Notes: generated by a model not told the origin, from the letters alone. A stretch of DNA of 64,000 nucleotides from Candidatus Hydrogenedentota bacterium (GCA_019637335.1 JAHBVV010000036.1:1-64000), one strand, 5' to 3'. Numbered from the stretch's first letter, positions 53,361-62,900 are shown. Numbers and translations are program-made.

Positions 53361-53388
53361 AAGCCCCCGGCCGCGCGACCGGGGGCTT
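53361..53388 (-). terminator. Terminator after the first discoidin-like gene
   Basis: AAGCCCCCGG / CCGGGGGCTT, 10-bp stem with an 8-base loop, followed leftward by a five-T run. It ends the transcript of the gene at 53419-54087, so the paralogues are separate units. Confidence 0.85.
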
Positions 53389-53418
53389 CTATCGAACTTG
53401 GTCTACTTCAGGGCGAGA

Positions 53419-54087
53419 TTACTTGCCCCAGACTTCCACTTCGATAAAGTGGTTGAAGTCGTTCGCCGTGTTGCCCTTGCCATAAACGCGGACGTAGCGG
53501 CCCTTGGCGCCCTTGGCGTCGATCAGGCGGCCCTTGTTGCTCTCAATGTATTCTTTGTCCTCGCCCACGCCCAGGCCGGCGGAGTTGTCGTAATCGTTAT
53601 TGTATATGGTCGTGACGCCATCCTTGAACTCGGGATCGTCCGAAACCTGCGCCACCATGTCGAAGTACACGCGGTTGCCCTCATGGAAGTGCCACACCAG
53701 CACCGCGTAGATGCTCTTGCTCTCTTCCAGGTCCACCTGCACCCACTGAAGGCCTTCCGGCAGCTCGACCAGGCTCGTCTTCGCGTAGTCCTTGTCGCCG
53801 TCCGTCAGCTGCTTCAGTTCGCCCAGTGTTGGGTTCGCGCTGCCGGTCACCGGCTTGCCGCTGGAAACGATCGACGTGCCCTTCGGCGCCATGAACGGCG
53901 GGCGATCCTTGAAATCGGGCTCTTCCAGGTTCGGACCCCAGTAATCCAGCGGCGTGCCGCCGAAGAAGGCCTCCGGAAGCTCAATTTCGATGGCTTCCAA
54001 GTCCTCCGCCACCGCGGAAGGAGCCACCATCCCGCCGAGCAACGCCAACGCCGCCACGGCGCATACTGCAAAACGCGCTTTACTCAT
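53419..54087 (-). CDS. Secreted discoidin-like protein, paralogue 1 of 3
   Basis: 222 residues with a signal peptide (FAVCAVAALALLGGMVAPSAVA). It carries the same discoidin-like sandwich as the two genes downstream (LVELPEGLQWVQVDLEESKSIYAVLVWHFHEGNRVYFDMVAQVSDDPEFKDG...GRYVRVYGKGNTANDFNHFIEVEVWG). AGGAGA is seven bases before ATG 54087. It is the only paralogue with a canonical terminator and without the CCGCC-TGC-GGCGG repeat at its end, so it may be the parental copy. The strongly anionic surface (GEDKEYIESNKG) could bind metal, as discoidin domains often do. Confidence 0.83.
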   Translation of the reverse strand: MSKARFAVCAVAALALLGGMVAPSAVAEDLEAIEIELPEAFFGGTPLDYWGPNLEEPDFKDRPPFMAPKGTSIVSSGKPVTGSANPTLGELKQLTDGDKDYAKTSLVELPEGLQWVQVDLEESKSIYAVLVWHFHEGNRVYFDMVAQVSDDPEFKDGVTTIYNNDYDNSAGLGVGEDKEYIESNKGRLIDAKGAKGRYVRVYGKGNTANDFNHFIEVEVWGK

Positions 54088-54303
54088 TTCATTCTCCTTA
54101 GATACAGCCAGGGTCGTAACAAGGCAGGCCTTGTTGGTTAACCGGTTACCGCGTATACACGCATTCGCTAGTTTATCAAATTCCCGACGCCCGGTGCACT
54201 TGCCGCTGCGCCGCAAACGGAAGCGGACGCCACCAGGACAGACGAAATCCAGCGCGATTCATTCATCCCCGCTTGTTCGCGCCGCGCCGGATTGCTCTGT
54301 GGA

Positions 54304-56484
54304 CTACACCCGCACCGTCTCGGGACGGAACAAAGACTCCACCACCAGCGCCGCGCGGTCGCGTATCCCGTGCAGCATCACCACCTTCGGCTCCAGGCGC
54401 GCGATGATCGCCTCCGCCTGCCGCCGGATCTCGTCTTCGCGCGCCAGCAAATCGTCGCACTCCGCCTGCACACTGTTAATCGCGTTGTTCACCTCGGCCT
54501 CCACGGCGCCGTGGAAGCTTTCCGCGCGCTGGTCCAGGTACTCCGAAACCGTCTTGATAATCGGCTCCGCGGGGTTGCCCTGATGGTCTTTCCCGCCCTC
54601 GATCAGCATGTTCATCACGTTCTGGCGGATCACCGGCTCCAGCTTCTTGAGCCAGCGGTCCTCGCTCCACGCGAGCCGGGTAAGAAAACCGCCCACCGCC
54701 CCAAACAGCGCGCCGATACCCGCGCCGATCGCCGTGCCGATAACCGGCACCACCGTCGTGCCCACCGCCGCGCCCGCCGCCACGCCGACCAGCGCCCCGC
54801 CCGTCCCGAAGACCATGTAACTGCGGGCCATGGAGGTTTCCAGTGTAAAGCCTTCCAAGCCAGCGGGTTGCGTCATCTGAACGCGCAGTTCGCGAATCGC
54901 GCCGAGCTTGTCGGAAATATCCTGCCGGGCCTCCTGCTCGGTCGCCTCCACAATGGCCATAATGCGCGCGGTCGCCGCCGACACGAACTCGTCCACCTGG
55001 TGCTCGGTCTGCGCCGAGAGCGTCTTGAATTTCTGCCGGCGCGCCGTTTTCAGGTTGTTGTTGGTCCGCAGCCAGGCCAGCAGCGGGCTGATGATTTGGT
55101 CCTGGATGGCCGTTTCGGTGATCTCCACCCGGAACCGCTCCGCGTAGCCCGCATAATGCCCATCTTTTGTTTCCCCGCCGCGGCTGCGGATCCGGAAGCG
55201 CTCCAACACCAGCGCGCTGCTCGCGCGGATCTCGTCCAGGCGCCGCAACAGCGCCTCCCGGTTCCGGCGCAAATCCTCAAACTTCGTCGGATCCTTCGCC
55301 AGCTTCAGTTCATTCTCCAGCCCGGCAACGTACTCTTCCGCGCGCTCGCCCACAAACCGCACCGCCGTCTCCAGCACCGCCCCGGCCTTGTTTTCGTTCA
55401 GCAGGTAGTCCATCAGCCGCTCCCGAAGGTGGGGGAGCCGGCTCTGGCCCATCAGAAAGGCCGACAGATCCCGCGCGGGATCGTCGCTGCCGCCAATCCG
55501 GTCCATGATGCTCGTCGGAATCGATACCTTGTTGTCGTCCTGCACCGCCTCCAGCGTCGTATAGCCCTGATCCAGCTCCAGCGCCCGAAGCGCACGGTAG
55601 CCCGACAGAAAGAAAATCTCGGAATCCTCCGGGATGTCGTGCCGCGCGAAGGCCTCAATCAGGCTCTTCGCCGGACCCCGCGCCCCGCGCACGTCAATCT
55701 CGCTGGTCTCCAGCTTGTCCGCCTTGTTCAAAACGAAAAACACCCGACGACCGCGCCACTTGATGATGCGCTTGATAAAATTCAGGTCGTGGATGTTGCC
55801 CGCGAAGCTGCTGTCCACGAACGAAATCACCAGGTGGCTCCGCTCGATGATCCCGTACGTGATTTCCTGCCGCGTCTCCGAAACGCTGTGCACACCCGGC
55901 GTGTCCACGAAAACAATATCCTCCTCCAGCACCTCCGAAGGCAGGGATATGTGCAAATCCTCTATCTTCTCGCGCAACGGCGCCAGGTGGGGATACGTCT
56001 CGTCCGCCATCACCGTCACCAGCGGCTCCAGCGTCCGCCGCATCCAGTCCGGTTGGTGGCCCTCGTAGCGGATGTGCACCCGGTGGCCGTCTTCCGCCGT
56101 CTCGAACGAAGACGGCACATCCTGAAGCGCCGATCGCAGCGCCTCCAGCTCATGCCCGGAAATCGCTTCGCTCAGGCCCATCGACAGCGACATGGCCTCG
56201 CCGCGCTGGATGAACGCCAGCTTCGACGTGCATTCCTCCACGTCCATCGGCAGGTAGCCCGCGCCCAGAAACGCATTGATCGCCGTGGACTTGCCCACGT
56301 TGAACGTACCCAGGAACACCACCCGGTACTTGCCGTCCTCCACGCACTGGCGCTGGTAGAAAAGCGACTTCTCTTCAAACTTCTTGTTGCCCCGGAAATC
56401 CGGGTCCTGCCGCACAAAGGCCCCCAGCGCGTCCATCGAGGAAAGCGCCCAGGCGCGGCTCTCTTCCAGATCCCTAAACTTCAT
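54304..56484 (-). CDS. Bacterial dynamin-like GTPase, large member
   Basis: 726 residues. GTPase motifs: G1 GTFNVGKSTAIN near residue 65, G3 VDTPG near 195, G4 NKAD. A long helical middle domain follows, then a glycine-zipper membrane segment (GGALVGVAAGAAVGTTVVPV, then GTAIGAGIGALFGAVGGFL, near 585-620) and a C-terminal coiled coil. This is the layout of bacterial dynamin-like proteins that remodel or fuse membranes. The start at 56484 has AAGGAG before it; the frame extends further but overlaps the other GTPase. Such proteins often act as heterodimeric pairs, matching the adjacent gene. Confidence 0.88.
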   Translation of the reverse strand: MKFRDLEESRAWALSSMDALGAFVRQDPDFRGNKKFEEKSLFYQRQCVEDGKYRVVFLGTFNVGKSTAINAFLGAGYLPMDVEECTSKLAFIQRGEAMSLSMGLSEAISGHELEALRSALQDVPSSFETAEDGHRVHIRYEGHQPDWMRRTLEPLVTVMADETYPHLAPLREKIEDLHISLPSEVLEEDIVFVDTPGVHSVSETRQEITYGIIERSHLVISFVDSSFAGNIHDLNFIKRIIKWRGRRVFFVLNKADKLETSEIDVRGARGPAKSLIEAFARHDIPEDSEIFFLSGYRALRALELDQGYTTLEAVQDDNKVSIPTSIMDRIGGSDDPARDLSAFLMGQSRLPHLRERLMDYLLNENKAGAVLETAVRFVGERAEEYVAGLENELKLAKDPTKFEDLRRNREALLRRLDEIRASSALVLERFRIRSRGGETKDGHYAGYAERFRVEITETAIQDQIISPLLAWLRTNNNLKTARRQKFKTLSAQTEHQVDEFVSAATARIMAIVEATEQEARQDISDKLGAIRELRVQMTQPAGLEGFTLETSMARSYMVFGTGGALVGVAAGAAVGTTVVPVIGTAIGAGIGALFGAVGGFLTRLAWSEDRWLKKLEPVIRQNVMNMLIEGGKDHQGNPAEPIIKTVSEYLDQRAESFHGAVEAEVNNAINSVQAECDDLLAREDEIRRQAEAIIARLEPKVVMLHGIRDRAALVVESLFRPETVRV

Positions 56485-57310
56485 GGAGGGCTCCTTCCTG
56501 AACCGCGATAAACGACGACGCCAGGGGCATCTGCAATACCGCGTCGATGCCCGGTCGCGGGGCCCGGCGGCAACACGCCGCCTCAAACTCGTACAGCGCG
56601 AGACGAAGCGCGTCAAATCCCGCGTCGCACAGTTCGCGCACCCGCGGCTTCGTCCGGCACCGGTACTCGTTGCGCGGTTCCCGGCGATAGAGCTCGAGAC
56701 GGGCGGATAGCGTCAGAAAACGCGGCGCGGGGTGGATGCCGTATTCCTCCATCCGCGAAACCGCCTTGTGCTCGATCCGCTCGATTTCCCCCGCGTTCAG
56801 GTGATCCGCCTTGTTCGCCACCACCAGAATCGAATCCCCGAACTGTTCCTGGTGGTACGCGATGAAATCCATCGTATGCTTCGCCGCCCAATACTCGATG
56901 TCCGTCACCACCAGCAGCAGCGCGTCCTCCTGGTTCGCCAGCCCCGCGATCTCCACCGACTCGCATGTATCGCTCGACATTCCCGCCGTATCCACCAGCA
57001 CGAGGTTGTTGAAGGGCGATCGGACACAGCCCGCCGCCAGCGCCTTGTACTGGGCGCTATGCTCGTCCGCCTTCCGGACGTGCAGAAACTCGTCGTGCGT
57101 GCGCGGCGTCAGGCCCCCGTCCTTGCGGTGCAGCGCCGCGAACCGATCATGGCTGTCTGTAACCCGCGTGATGAAGGTAGGCAGCGCCCGGCCCTCTTCA
57201 CGGCTGCACGGCAGCACTTCCTGCCGCAACAACGCATTGAGCAGCGTGGACTTGCCCGTATTGAAATCCCCGACGGCAAATACGCACGGGGCCCGATCCA
57301 GGTCCTGCAT
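56474..57310 (-). CDS. Dynamin-like GTPase, small partner
   Basis: 278 residues, essentially only a GTPase domain: G1 VGDFNTGKSTLLNALL near residue 15, LVDTAGMSS as G3, VVANKADHLN as G4, and ALRLALYEF at the end. It overlaps the large dynamin-like gene by 11 bases, so the two are translated together. In Bacteroidetes and cyanobacteria similar small-large pairs are known in which one subunit lacks the membrane part. An in-frame upstream extension to 57433 is Arg-rich and not conserved. It is divergent from the acyl-CoA dehydrogenase gene. Confidence 0.85.
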   Translation of the reverse strand: MQDLDRAPCVFAVGDFNTGKSTLLNALLRQEVLPCSREEGRALPTFITRVTDSHDRFAALHRKDGGLTPRTHDEFLHVRKADEHSAQYKALAAGCVRSPFNNLVLVDTAGMSSDTCESVEIAGLANQEDALLLVVTDIEYWAAKHTMDFIAYHQEQFGDSILVVANKADHLNAGEIERIEHKAVSRMEEYGIHPAPRFLTLSARLELYRREPRNEYRCRTKPRVRELCDAGFDALRLALYEFEAACCRRAPRPGIDAVLQMPLASSFIAVQEGALHEV

Positions 57311-57697
57311 GGAGGTCCATTTCCTTTCCAGACGGCGCCCCCGAAGCGGGGAGCGGGCGCATCCCCGGCGCGCGCCTCGGCGCGCCGCCCGGGAATTCCT
57401 GCTTTTCACCGTTCGACGGATAATAGCCACCACGGCCCGGCCCGCGCAACTCTTGCGAAGTCAACCGCTTCCCGAATAAGCATCGCGCCATGCGTCCTTC
57501 CTGACATCGACCGATGGCCTTCCGGAATCCAATCTCCAGCCCCTTGGAAGAAGGTGGCGTTGCATGGGAGGTTGTGGTATGCTCCGGGCTGTAGTTATTG
57601 CACAGGTTTGTTCGCATCCCGCGGCAGCATGCGCGCACGGCGCGCGATTCGTTTGAGGCACAATACCTACCGGTCGTTAGGTAGCAAGGAGTCGGGT

Positions 57698-59632
57698 ATG
57701 GCAGCCAATCAGTCCGCTAAAGATCAGGCCATGGAACTCGCCGAAGCCGCGCGGGAAACCGAATGGCGGTTTCCAAGCTTTACCGCCGAGCTGTTCCGGG
57801 GAAATTTTCGGTGGGATTTGCTGCACCCGTATCCGAAACAGGATGCCGACGACAAGCGCGTTGGCGACGAGTTGATTGAAAAAGTCCGCGCGGTGCTGGA
57901 CCAGCATCTGGATCCCATTCGGGTGGACGAGACCGGAGAATATCCCCAGGTTGTTTTGGATGAACTGGCGAAGATCGGCATCTTCGGCATGAAGATCGAC
58001 AAGAAATACGGTGGTCTTGGCCTGTCCCAATGGAACTACGGCCGCGTGCTCAGTTTCATCGGCAGCTACTGCCAGTCCACCGTCACCTGGGTCTCCGCGC
58101 ACCAGAGCATCGGTGTGCCGCAGCCGCTGAAGCTCTTCGGTACCGAGGAACAGAAGCAGAAGTTTCTCCCGCGCCTTGCGAAGGGCGAGATCTCCGCGTT
58201 CGCCCTTACCGAGCCGGACGTTGGGTCGGATCCCGCGAAGATGACGACCACGGCCACGCCCTCGGAGGACGGTAGCTACTACCTGATTAACGGCCAGAAG
58301 CTCTGGTGCACGAACGGCCCCGCCGCAAGCATGATGGTGGTCATGGCGAAAACCCCGCCGATCATCAAAAATGGCCGCGAGATACCGCAGATCTCCACGT
58401 TTATCGTCGAAGCGGACTCCCCCGGGTTTTCCGTCGCCCACGAATGTTCGTTTATGGGCCTCAGGGGCATCTCCAATGGCCTGCTTTTGTTCAACAACGT
58501 GAAGGTCCCGGCCGAGAACATGATTGGCAAGCCTGGACAGGGCCTCAAGATCGCTCTGACCACCCTGAACGCGGGCCGTCTCGGCATTCCCGCCGCCTCC
58601 GCCGGCTCCTGCAAGAAATACCTGCTTGATTGCGAGGAGTGGGTGAATGCGCGCGTGCAGTGGGGCGTTCCCATTGGCCAGCACCAGTCCATTGCGCGAA
58701 AAATCGCCAACATGGCGGCCGACACCTTCGCCATGGAGAGCCTGGTCTACGTCGCCTGCTCTTTCGCGGACCGTAAGAACGCGGACATCCGCCTCGAAGC
58801 CGCCGCCGCGAAATACTTCTGCACGGAAACGACCTCCAGATTGCTCGACGATTTCCTCCAGGTTCGAGGCGGGCGTGGCTTTGAGTCCGACACCTCGCTC
58901 TACCAGCGCGGCGAGAAGCCGGTCTCGGTACACCGCACGCTCCGGGACATGCGCGTCGGCCGGATCTTTGAGGGCTCCTCGGAAGTCATGCACCTTATCA
59001 TGGCCCGCGAGGCGATGGACACCCACTTCAAGCTCATGATGCCGCTGCTCCAGCCAAAACCCGAACAGCAGGGCAAGAAACTGCACTACCTGATCCGGGC
59101 CGCGAAGTTCTACGCCGCCTGGTATCCGAAGCTCTGGCTTCCCTCCGCGATCGACTTTGACGTCAAGCACCTGAACACCGTTAACCGCGAGCACCTGGCC
59201 TACGCCGCGAAGGCCAGCAAGCGACTTGCGCGAACGCTCTTTCACACCATGGGCAAGTACAAGGAAAAGCTCGAATTCGAGCAAATTCTCCTCGGCAACT
59301 TCGTGGATATCGGCGTCGATCTCTTCGTGATGGCGTGTGTTCTGGCCAACGCGGACCAGCGCCTCGCCGGTAACCGCGATGACCAGACGCCCCAGGAACT
59401 TACCGACCTCTTCTGCCGCAACGCCCGCAAGCGCATTGAAGACAACTTCCGTGCCGTGAAGCACAACCACAACAGGGTCTACAACAAAGTCGGAAGTTCG
59501 CTCATGGCCGGCAAGTACCGCTGGCTCGCCCGCGACGTCTTCGAAGATCTCCCGCGCGGCTACCGCGACTTCGAAAGCAACCAGCCGGTCGTAACCTCCA
59601 GCGAGGACGCCCGCGCCGCCATGGCGGAATAG
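57698..59632 (+). CDS. Acyl-CoA dehydrogenase family protein with C-terminal extension
   Basis: 644 residues from ATG 57698 (AAGGAG upstream). Residues about 60-440 are the acyl-CoA dehydrogenase core: LDELAKIGIFGMKIDKKYGGLGLSQW, ISAFALTEPDVGSDPAKM, INGQKLWCTNGPAASMMVV, QVRGGRGFESDT and RDMRVGRIFEGSSEVMHLIMAREAMD with the catalytic-Glu region. The remaining 200 residues are a helical domain (KFYAAWYPKLWLPSAIDF...) as in ACAD9/VLCAD-like enzymes, which dimerise and attach to membranes. It should oxidise long-chain or aryl acyl-CoAs. The open frame runs 966 bases further upstream, antisense to the GTPase gene, and is rejected. Single gene. Confidence 0.9.
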   Translation: MAANQSAKDQAMELAEAARETEWRFPSFTAELFRGNFRWDLLHPYPKQDADDKRVGDELIEKVRAVLDQHLDPIRVDETGEYPQVVLDELAKIGIFGMKIDKKYGGLGLSQWNYGRVLSFIGSYCQSTVTWVSAHQSIGVPQPLKLFGTEEQKQKFLPRLAKGEISAFALTEPDVGSDPAKMTTTATPSEDGSYYLINGQKLWCTNGPAASMMVVMAKTPPIIKNGREIPQISTFIVEADSPGFSVAHECSFMGLRGISNGLLLFNNVKVPAENMIGKPGQGLKIALTTLNAGRLGIPAASAGSCKKYLLDCEEWVNARVQWGVPIGQHQSIARKIANMAADTFAMESLVYVACSFADRKNADIRLEAAAAKYFCTETTSRLLDDFLQVRGGRGFESDTSLYQRGEKPVSVHRTLRDMRVGRIFEGSSEVMHLIMAREAMDTHFKLMMPLLQPKPEQQGKKLHYLIRAAKFYAAWYPKLWLPSAIDFDVKHLNTVNREHLAYAAKASKRLARTLFHTMGKYKEKLEFEQILLGNFVDIGVDLFVMACVLANADQRLAGNRDDQTPQELTDLFCRNARKRIEDNFRAVKHNHNRVYNKVGSSLMAGKYRWLARDVFEDLPRGYRDFESNQPVVTSSEDARAAMAE

Positions 59633-59745
59633 CACAACAACACATCAGCATGTAAACAGGAATTCAGGCGTTTCCGGCACGGCGCACCTTCGGCAAATGT
59701 AGGACAGCCGTCCGGGCTGTCCACCGCGCCGAAGGCGCCGGGGAT

Positions 59746-59767
59746 CGCGGACATTGGAATGTCCGCG
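59746..59767. repeat. CGCGGACA-type hairpin
   Basis: CGCGGACATT-GG-AATGTCCGCG, a perfect 10-bp stem, related to the hairpins at 59958-59977 and 62829-62848. Confidence 0.65.
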
Positions 59768-59835
59768 GCAGAGGAAGCCCGCGTCCACGCGGAAGCTCGA
59801 CGTTTCTTGGTGTGCCCGGCGCCAGTGGGCGCAGC

Positions 59836-59924
59836 CGGGCTCAGGCTCCCGCTCCTCCGCGCCCGCTCGGAACCTGCGGCGGCGTTGCCGCGGAATGCCC
59901 GCGATCCTGGCGCGCCTGCGGCGC
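59836..59924. repeat. Dispersed non-coding repeat, copy 1
   Basis: Begins CGGGCTCAGGCTCCCGCTCC and runs to CGGCGC. It matches 62626-62714 at all but about 8 of 89 positions. Each copy is followed within about 35-115 bases by a CGCGGACA hairpin. Confidence 0.85.
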
Positions 59925-59957
59925 GCTGGACAGCCGAGACGGCTATCCTACATTCTT

Positions 59958-59977
59958 CGCGGACACGACTGTCCGCG
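59958..59977. repeat. CGCGGACA-type hairpin
   Basis: CGCGGACA-CGAC-TGTCCGCG, perfect 8-bp stem, followed by ATCCTGC as in the copy at 62829-62848. Confidence 0.65.
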
Positions 59978-60102
59978 ATCCTGCAAGTCGCACACATCCC
60001 AATCAGGAATTGACGTATCTCCGGCAGCTGTGTCGCTTCGTTGCATTGTGGCGAGAATATGAACCTTACCCCGCGGGCTATCGTATCAACCGTCAGAGCC
60101 AC

Positions 60103-60131
60103 TTGACAGAATTCCGTCGCTCGCGTAGGCT
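60103..60131 (+). promoter_or_regulatory. Promoter of the first LRR gene (duplicated segment)
   Basis: TTGACA (60103-60108), 17-base spacer, TAGGCT (60126-60131). The surrounding about 75 bases, from GAACCTTACCCC at 60061, are nearly identical to 63166-63239 ahead of the second LRR gene. Confidence 0.7.
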
Positions 60132-60207
60132 GGAATCAAGGCTGAATGGCGTTGATGCGGCGTGCGCGCCAGAAAAGTCGGCAGATACTTTGGAGCACTT
60201 ACCTCTT

Positions 60208-62535
60208 ATGAGAAATCGACTCGTGTGGGCAACTGGTTTTTTCACGTCAATCTGCGCACTCGCGGCGACGGCGGACCCGGTGCACTTCCCAGACACCGCG
60301 CTGGAAGTGGAGATTCGCAATGCGCTGGGTTTTCACGAGGGCCCCATCCAGCGGGATCACCTCGCGCGCCTGACCAAAATCTCCCTGTATCAAACCTCCG
60401 TCCGGGATCTCACCGGCCTTGAGCACTGCACCAATATCACGGTGCTATACGCCCTGTCGAACAAAATCGAGAACATTCAAAGCCTCGCGGCAATGCCCCA
60501 GTTGAAACAGGTTTGGCTTAACAACAATACGATTACCGACCTTTCGCCACTGTTGAAGCTCCCTTATCTCCGGGACTTGTCCATTGCCGGCAACCCCATA
60601 GATGACCTGACCCCAATCGCCGAGATGGTTACCCTTCGGCGCCTCAATATTGGGGGGGTCGCCATCCGCGATCCAGGTTTCCTTTCCGCGCTTGTGCATC
60701 TGGAGGACCTCTATATCGCGCGCACCGGGCTGAAAAACCTGGATTTCGCGGCGGAGATGCCCAAGCTCGAAAGGCTGCTGGCGTCCGACAACCAGATCGA
60801 GAGCCTCGAGCCCTTGCGCGGTCTCGAACACCTGAAGCAGATCGAGCTGAAGAACAACCGCATCGGCGATCTCAGCCCCCTGGCGGGCCTGTCCAACGTG
60901 TGGTGGCTGGAGTTGACCGGAAACCACCTCGGCACGCTGGAGGGTCTTCCCGCATTTCGGGACGACGCCAAGGTGCTGCTGTATGACAATCTGATTTCGG
61001 ACCTGGGCCCTCTTGCCCGGGCCTGTGCGAGAGGCAGGAATATCATCATTGAGCTGGGCCTGAACCAGCTCGATCAGGACGCTTTCTGCACGCACATCCC
61101 CGAACTCGAGAAACGGAGGAATCGGGTGGTGTACCGCCGGAAGTCGCCCGACGACAGATCGATTCCCTTTCCAGACCACGACCTCCTTTGCGAAGCCGCG
61201 CAGCGGGAGGACGGCAGCCTGATCCTTGCCGCGGTGAACCGGGGCGCCACGGACGAAGAACTTGCGGAGGCGTTTGGCTTGCCCGCGGGCGGGGCCAGGG
61301 AGATTCCGGCCGCCGCCATACAATTCGCGGACGCCAACCTGGAGCGGGTAATTCGGGAGCAGATCGACAAGCCCGCCGGCGCGATGCTACCCGAGGACGT
61401 GGCTTCGATCCGACGCCTGCAGGCCACGGGCAAGGACATCTTTGACCTCACCGGCCTGGAGCACCTTAAAGGCGTCGAAATGATGGCGTTGCAGTCCAAC
61501 CATATCCGCGACTTGACGCCCCTGGCGGCGCTACCCCAGTTGCAAACGCTGTTTATCTCGCACAACCAGATAACGGACCTCAGCCCGCTGGCCGCACTGA
61601 AAAACTTGAAGCAGCTGGCCGTCGATTTCAATGCCATCGAGCGCATCGAGCCCATCGTCCATCTACCCGCGCTTCGAGAGCTGCACCTGACGGGCAACCC
61701 GATTGCCAGCTTGGATTCGTTGCGGGAGTTGCGCGCGCTGAATGACCTGTATATTCGCGGCATTGGAGCGACATCGCTCGAATTCCTCGCGGGGCTCACC
61801 AGCATGCGGAAGCTGGACGCCGCCGACAACCAGATTACCTCGCTTGTACACCTGCGCGGCCTGCGCGGCCTGGTGGAGATAAACCTCGCCGGGAATCGTG
61901 TGACGAGCCTCGAACCCATTGCGCAACACGAGAAACTCTACCGGCTGGACCTCCGGAACAATCGGCTCACCTCGCTCGAAGGGATGCCCGGTTTCTGGCG
62001 TGAGGCGACCATCCTGCTCCACGGCAATGAAATCTCAGATATTGCGCCAATTCTAGACGCGACCGGTCAAGGAGACCCGGTCTGCATTGAACTCGGCCGC
62101 AACCACCTCGGGCCCGAAGCCTTCTGCCGGGATATCCCCGAACTCTTCGCACGGGGCCATGACGTCGTCTATGCGTACAACCTTCCCGATTCGGTCCGCT
62201 TCCCGGACGCCGCGCTGGTGTGCGGCGCGATGGAACGGGAAGACGCCGAAACTATCCTCGCGTCCGTAAACGGCGGGGCCAGCGACAGCCAGCTGCGGGT
62301 ACGTCTCGCGCGCCAGGACACCCCGCCCCGCATGGACCTGGCCGCCACAGCAGGGACACCCGATCAGCTGGACAGCCCATCGGCCACCCTGGCCGTCTCG
62401 CTGGCCGAAACCCAGTTCAACATCTCCGTGGAATCCTCCGGCCTCGACCTGAAAAGCCTCCTCGGCGTCATCGCCGTCCTCGGCGCGCTGGCGATGCTGG
62501 TGATCGCGCTGAAGATCCCCCGAGTTTCGCGGTAG
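60208..62535 (+). CDS. Surface leucine-rich-repeat protein with C-terminal membrane anchor
   Basis: 775 residues with a signal peptide (MRNRLVWATGFFTSICALAATA). Two long LRR blocks (about 25-300 and 385-640) of the internalin-like SDS22 type (NNNTITDLSPLLKLPYLRDLSI; SHNQITDLSPLAALKNLKQLAV). Each begins with a cap segment (VHFPDTALEVEIRNAL and IQFADANLERVIREQI) and ends with a matching one (IIIELGLNQLDQDAFCTHIPEL and VCIELGRNHLGPEAFCRDIPEL), so the protein arose by internal duplication. The end has one transmembrane helix (LLGVIAVLGALAMLVIALKI). LRRs of this type bind proteins. Start: ATG at the signal peptide; the frame is open further up. Confidence 0.88.
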   Translation: MRNRLVWATGFFTSICALAATADPVHFPDTALEVEIRNALGFHEGPIQRDHLARLTKISLYQTSVRDLTGLEHCTNITVLYALSNKIENIQSLAAMPQLKQVWLNNNTITDLSPLLKLPYLRDLSIAGNPIDDLTPIAEMVTLRRLNIGGVAIRDPGFLSALVHLEDLYIARTGLKNLDFAAEMPKLERLLASDNQIESLEPLRGLEHLKQIELKNNRIGDLSPLAGLSNVWWLELTGNHLGTLEGLPAFRDDAKVLLYDNLISDLGPLARACARGRNIIIELGLNQLDQDAFCTHIPELEKRRNRVVYRRKSPDDRSIPFPDHDLLCEAAQREDGSLILAAVNRGATDEELAEAFGLPAGGAREIPAAAIQFADANLERVIREQIDKPAGAMLPEDVASIRRLQATGKDIFDLTGLEHLKGVEMMALQSNHIRDLTPLAALPQLQTLFISHNQITDLSPLAALKNLKQLAVDFNAIERIEPIVHLPALRELHLTGNPIASLDSLRELRALNDLYIRGIGATSLEFLAGLTSMRKLDAADNQITSLVHLRGLRGLVEINLAGNRVTSLEPIAQHEKLYRLDLRNNRLTSLEGMPGFWREATILLHGNEISDIAPILDATGQGDPVCIELGRNHLGPEAFCRDIPELFARGHDVVYAYNLPDSVRFPDAALVCGAMEREDAETILASVNGGASDSQLRVRLARQDTPPRMDLAATAGTPDQLDSPSATLAVSLAETQFNISVESSGLDLKSLLGVIAVLGALAMLVIALKIPRVSR

Positions 62536-62625
62536 AGCGGGGGGGTGGCGGGGGTAAGGGCACGTACGGATGAACTGGGATGAGTAAAAGAACAGGTGGC
62601 TTATCTAGTATTCCCCAAGTATTCC

Positions 62626-62714
62626 CGGGCTCAGGCTCCCGCTCCTCCGTGCCCGCTCGGAACCTGCGGCGGCGTTGCCGCGGAATGTCCGCGAGCCTGG
62701 CGCGCCTTTCGGCG
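62626..62714. repeat. Dispersed non-coding repeat, copy 2
   Basis: Near-identical to 59836-59924 in the same orientation. With the promoter segment it suggests that the spacer and the LRR gene were duplicated as a unit. Confidence 0.85.
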
Positions 62715-62828
62715 CAGTACACAGGCGGGACGCCCGCCTCCGGCGCGTCATGGACCTGTCCCACTTTCCTTTCGAGGTGGTTTTGGTGGGGGGGGGTAGG
62801 GGAACTCTTCGAGGTGGGCTCACGTTGT

Positions 62829-62848
62829 CGCGGACACGAATGTCCGCG
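62829..62848. repeat. CGCGGACA-type hairpin
   Basis: CGCGGACA-CGAA-TGTCCGCG, perfect 8-bp stem, followed by ATCCTGC as at 59958-59977. Confidence 0.65.
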
Positions 62849-62900
62849 ATCCTGCGATTACGGTCTTGATAGTTCCGATGAATTACGAGCGCAATGAAGC

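Larger units (their letters stand above)
59633..60207. other. Intergenic repeat-rich stretch ahead of the LRR gene
   Basis: Holds a copy of an about 89-base dispersed repeat (59836-59924), two GCGGACA hairpins (59746-59767, 59958-59977) and the promoter at 60103-60131. No gene is supported, although a frame stays open through much of it. Confidence 0.6.

Noticed and set aside
56732-57697. Upstream extension of the acyl-CoA dehydrogenase frame
   Set aside because: It is antisense to the small dynamin-like GTPase and not like any acyl-CoA dehydrogenase; AAGGAG marks the start at 57698.
59812-60207. Upstream extension of the first LRR frame
   Set aside because: It covers a dispersed repeat, a hairpin and the promoter; the signal peptide starts at 60208.
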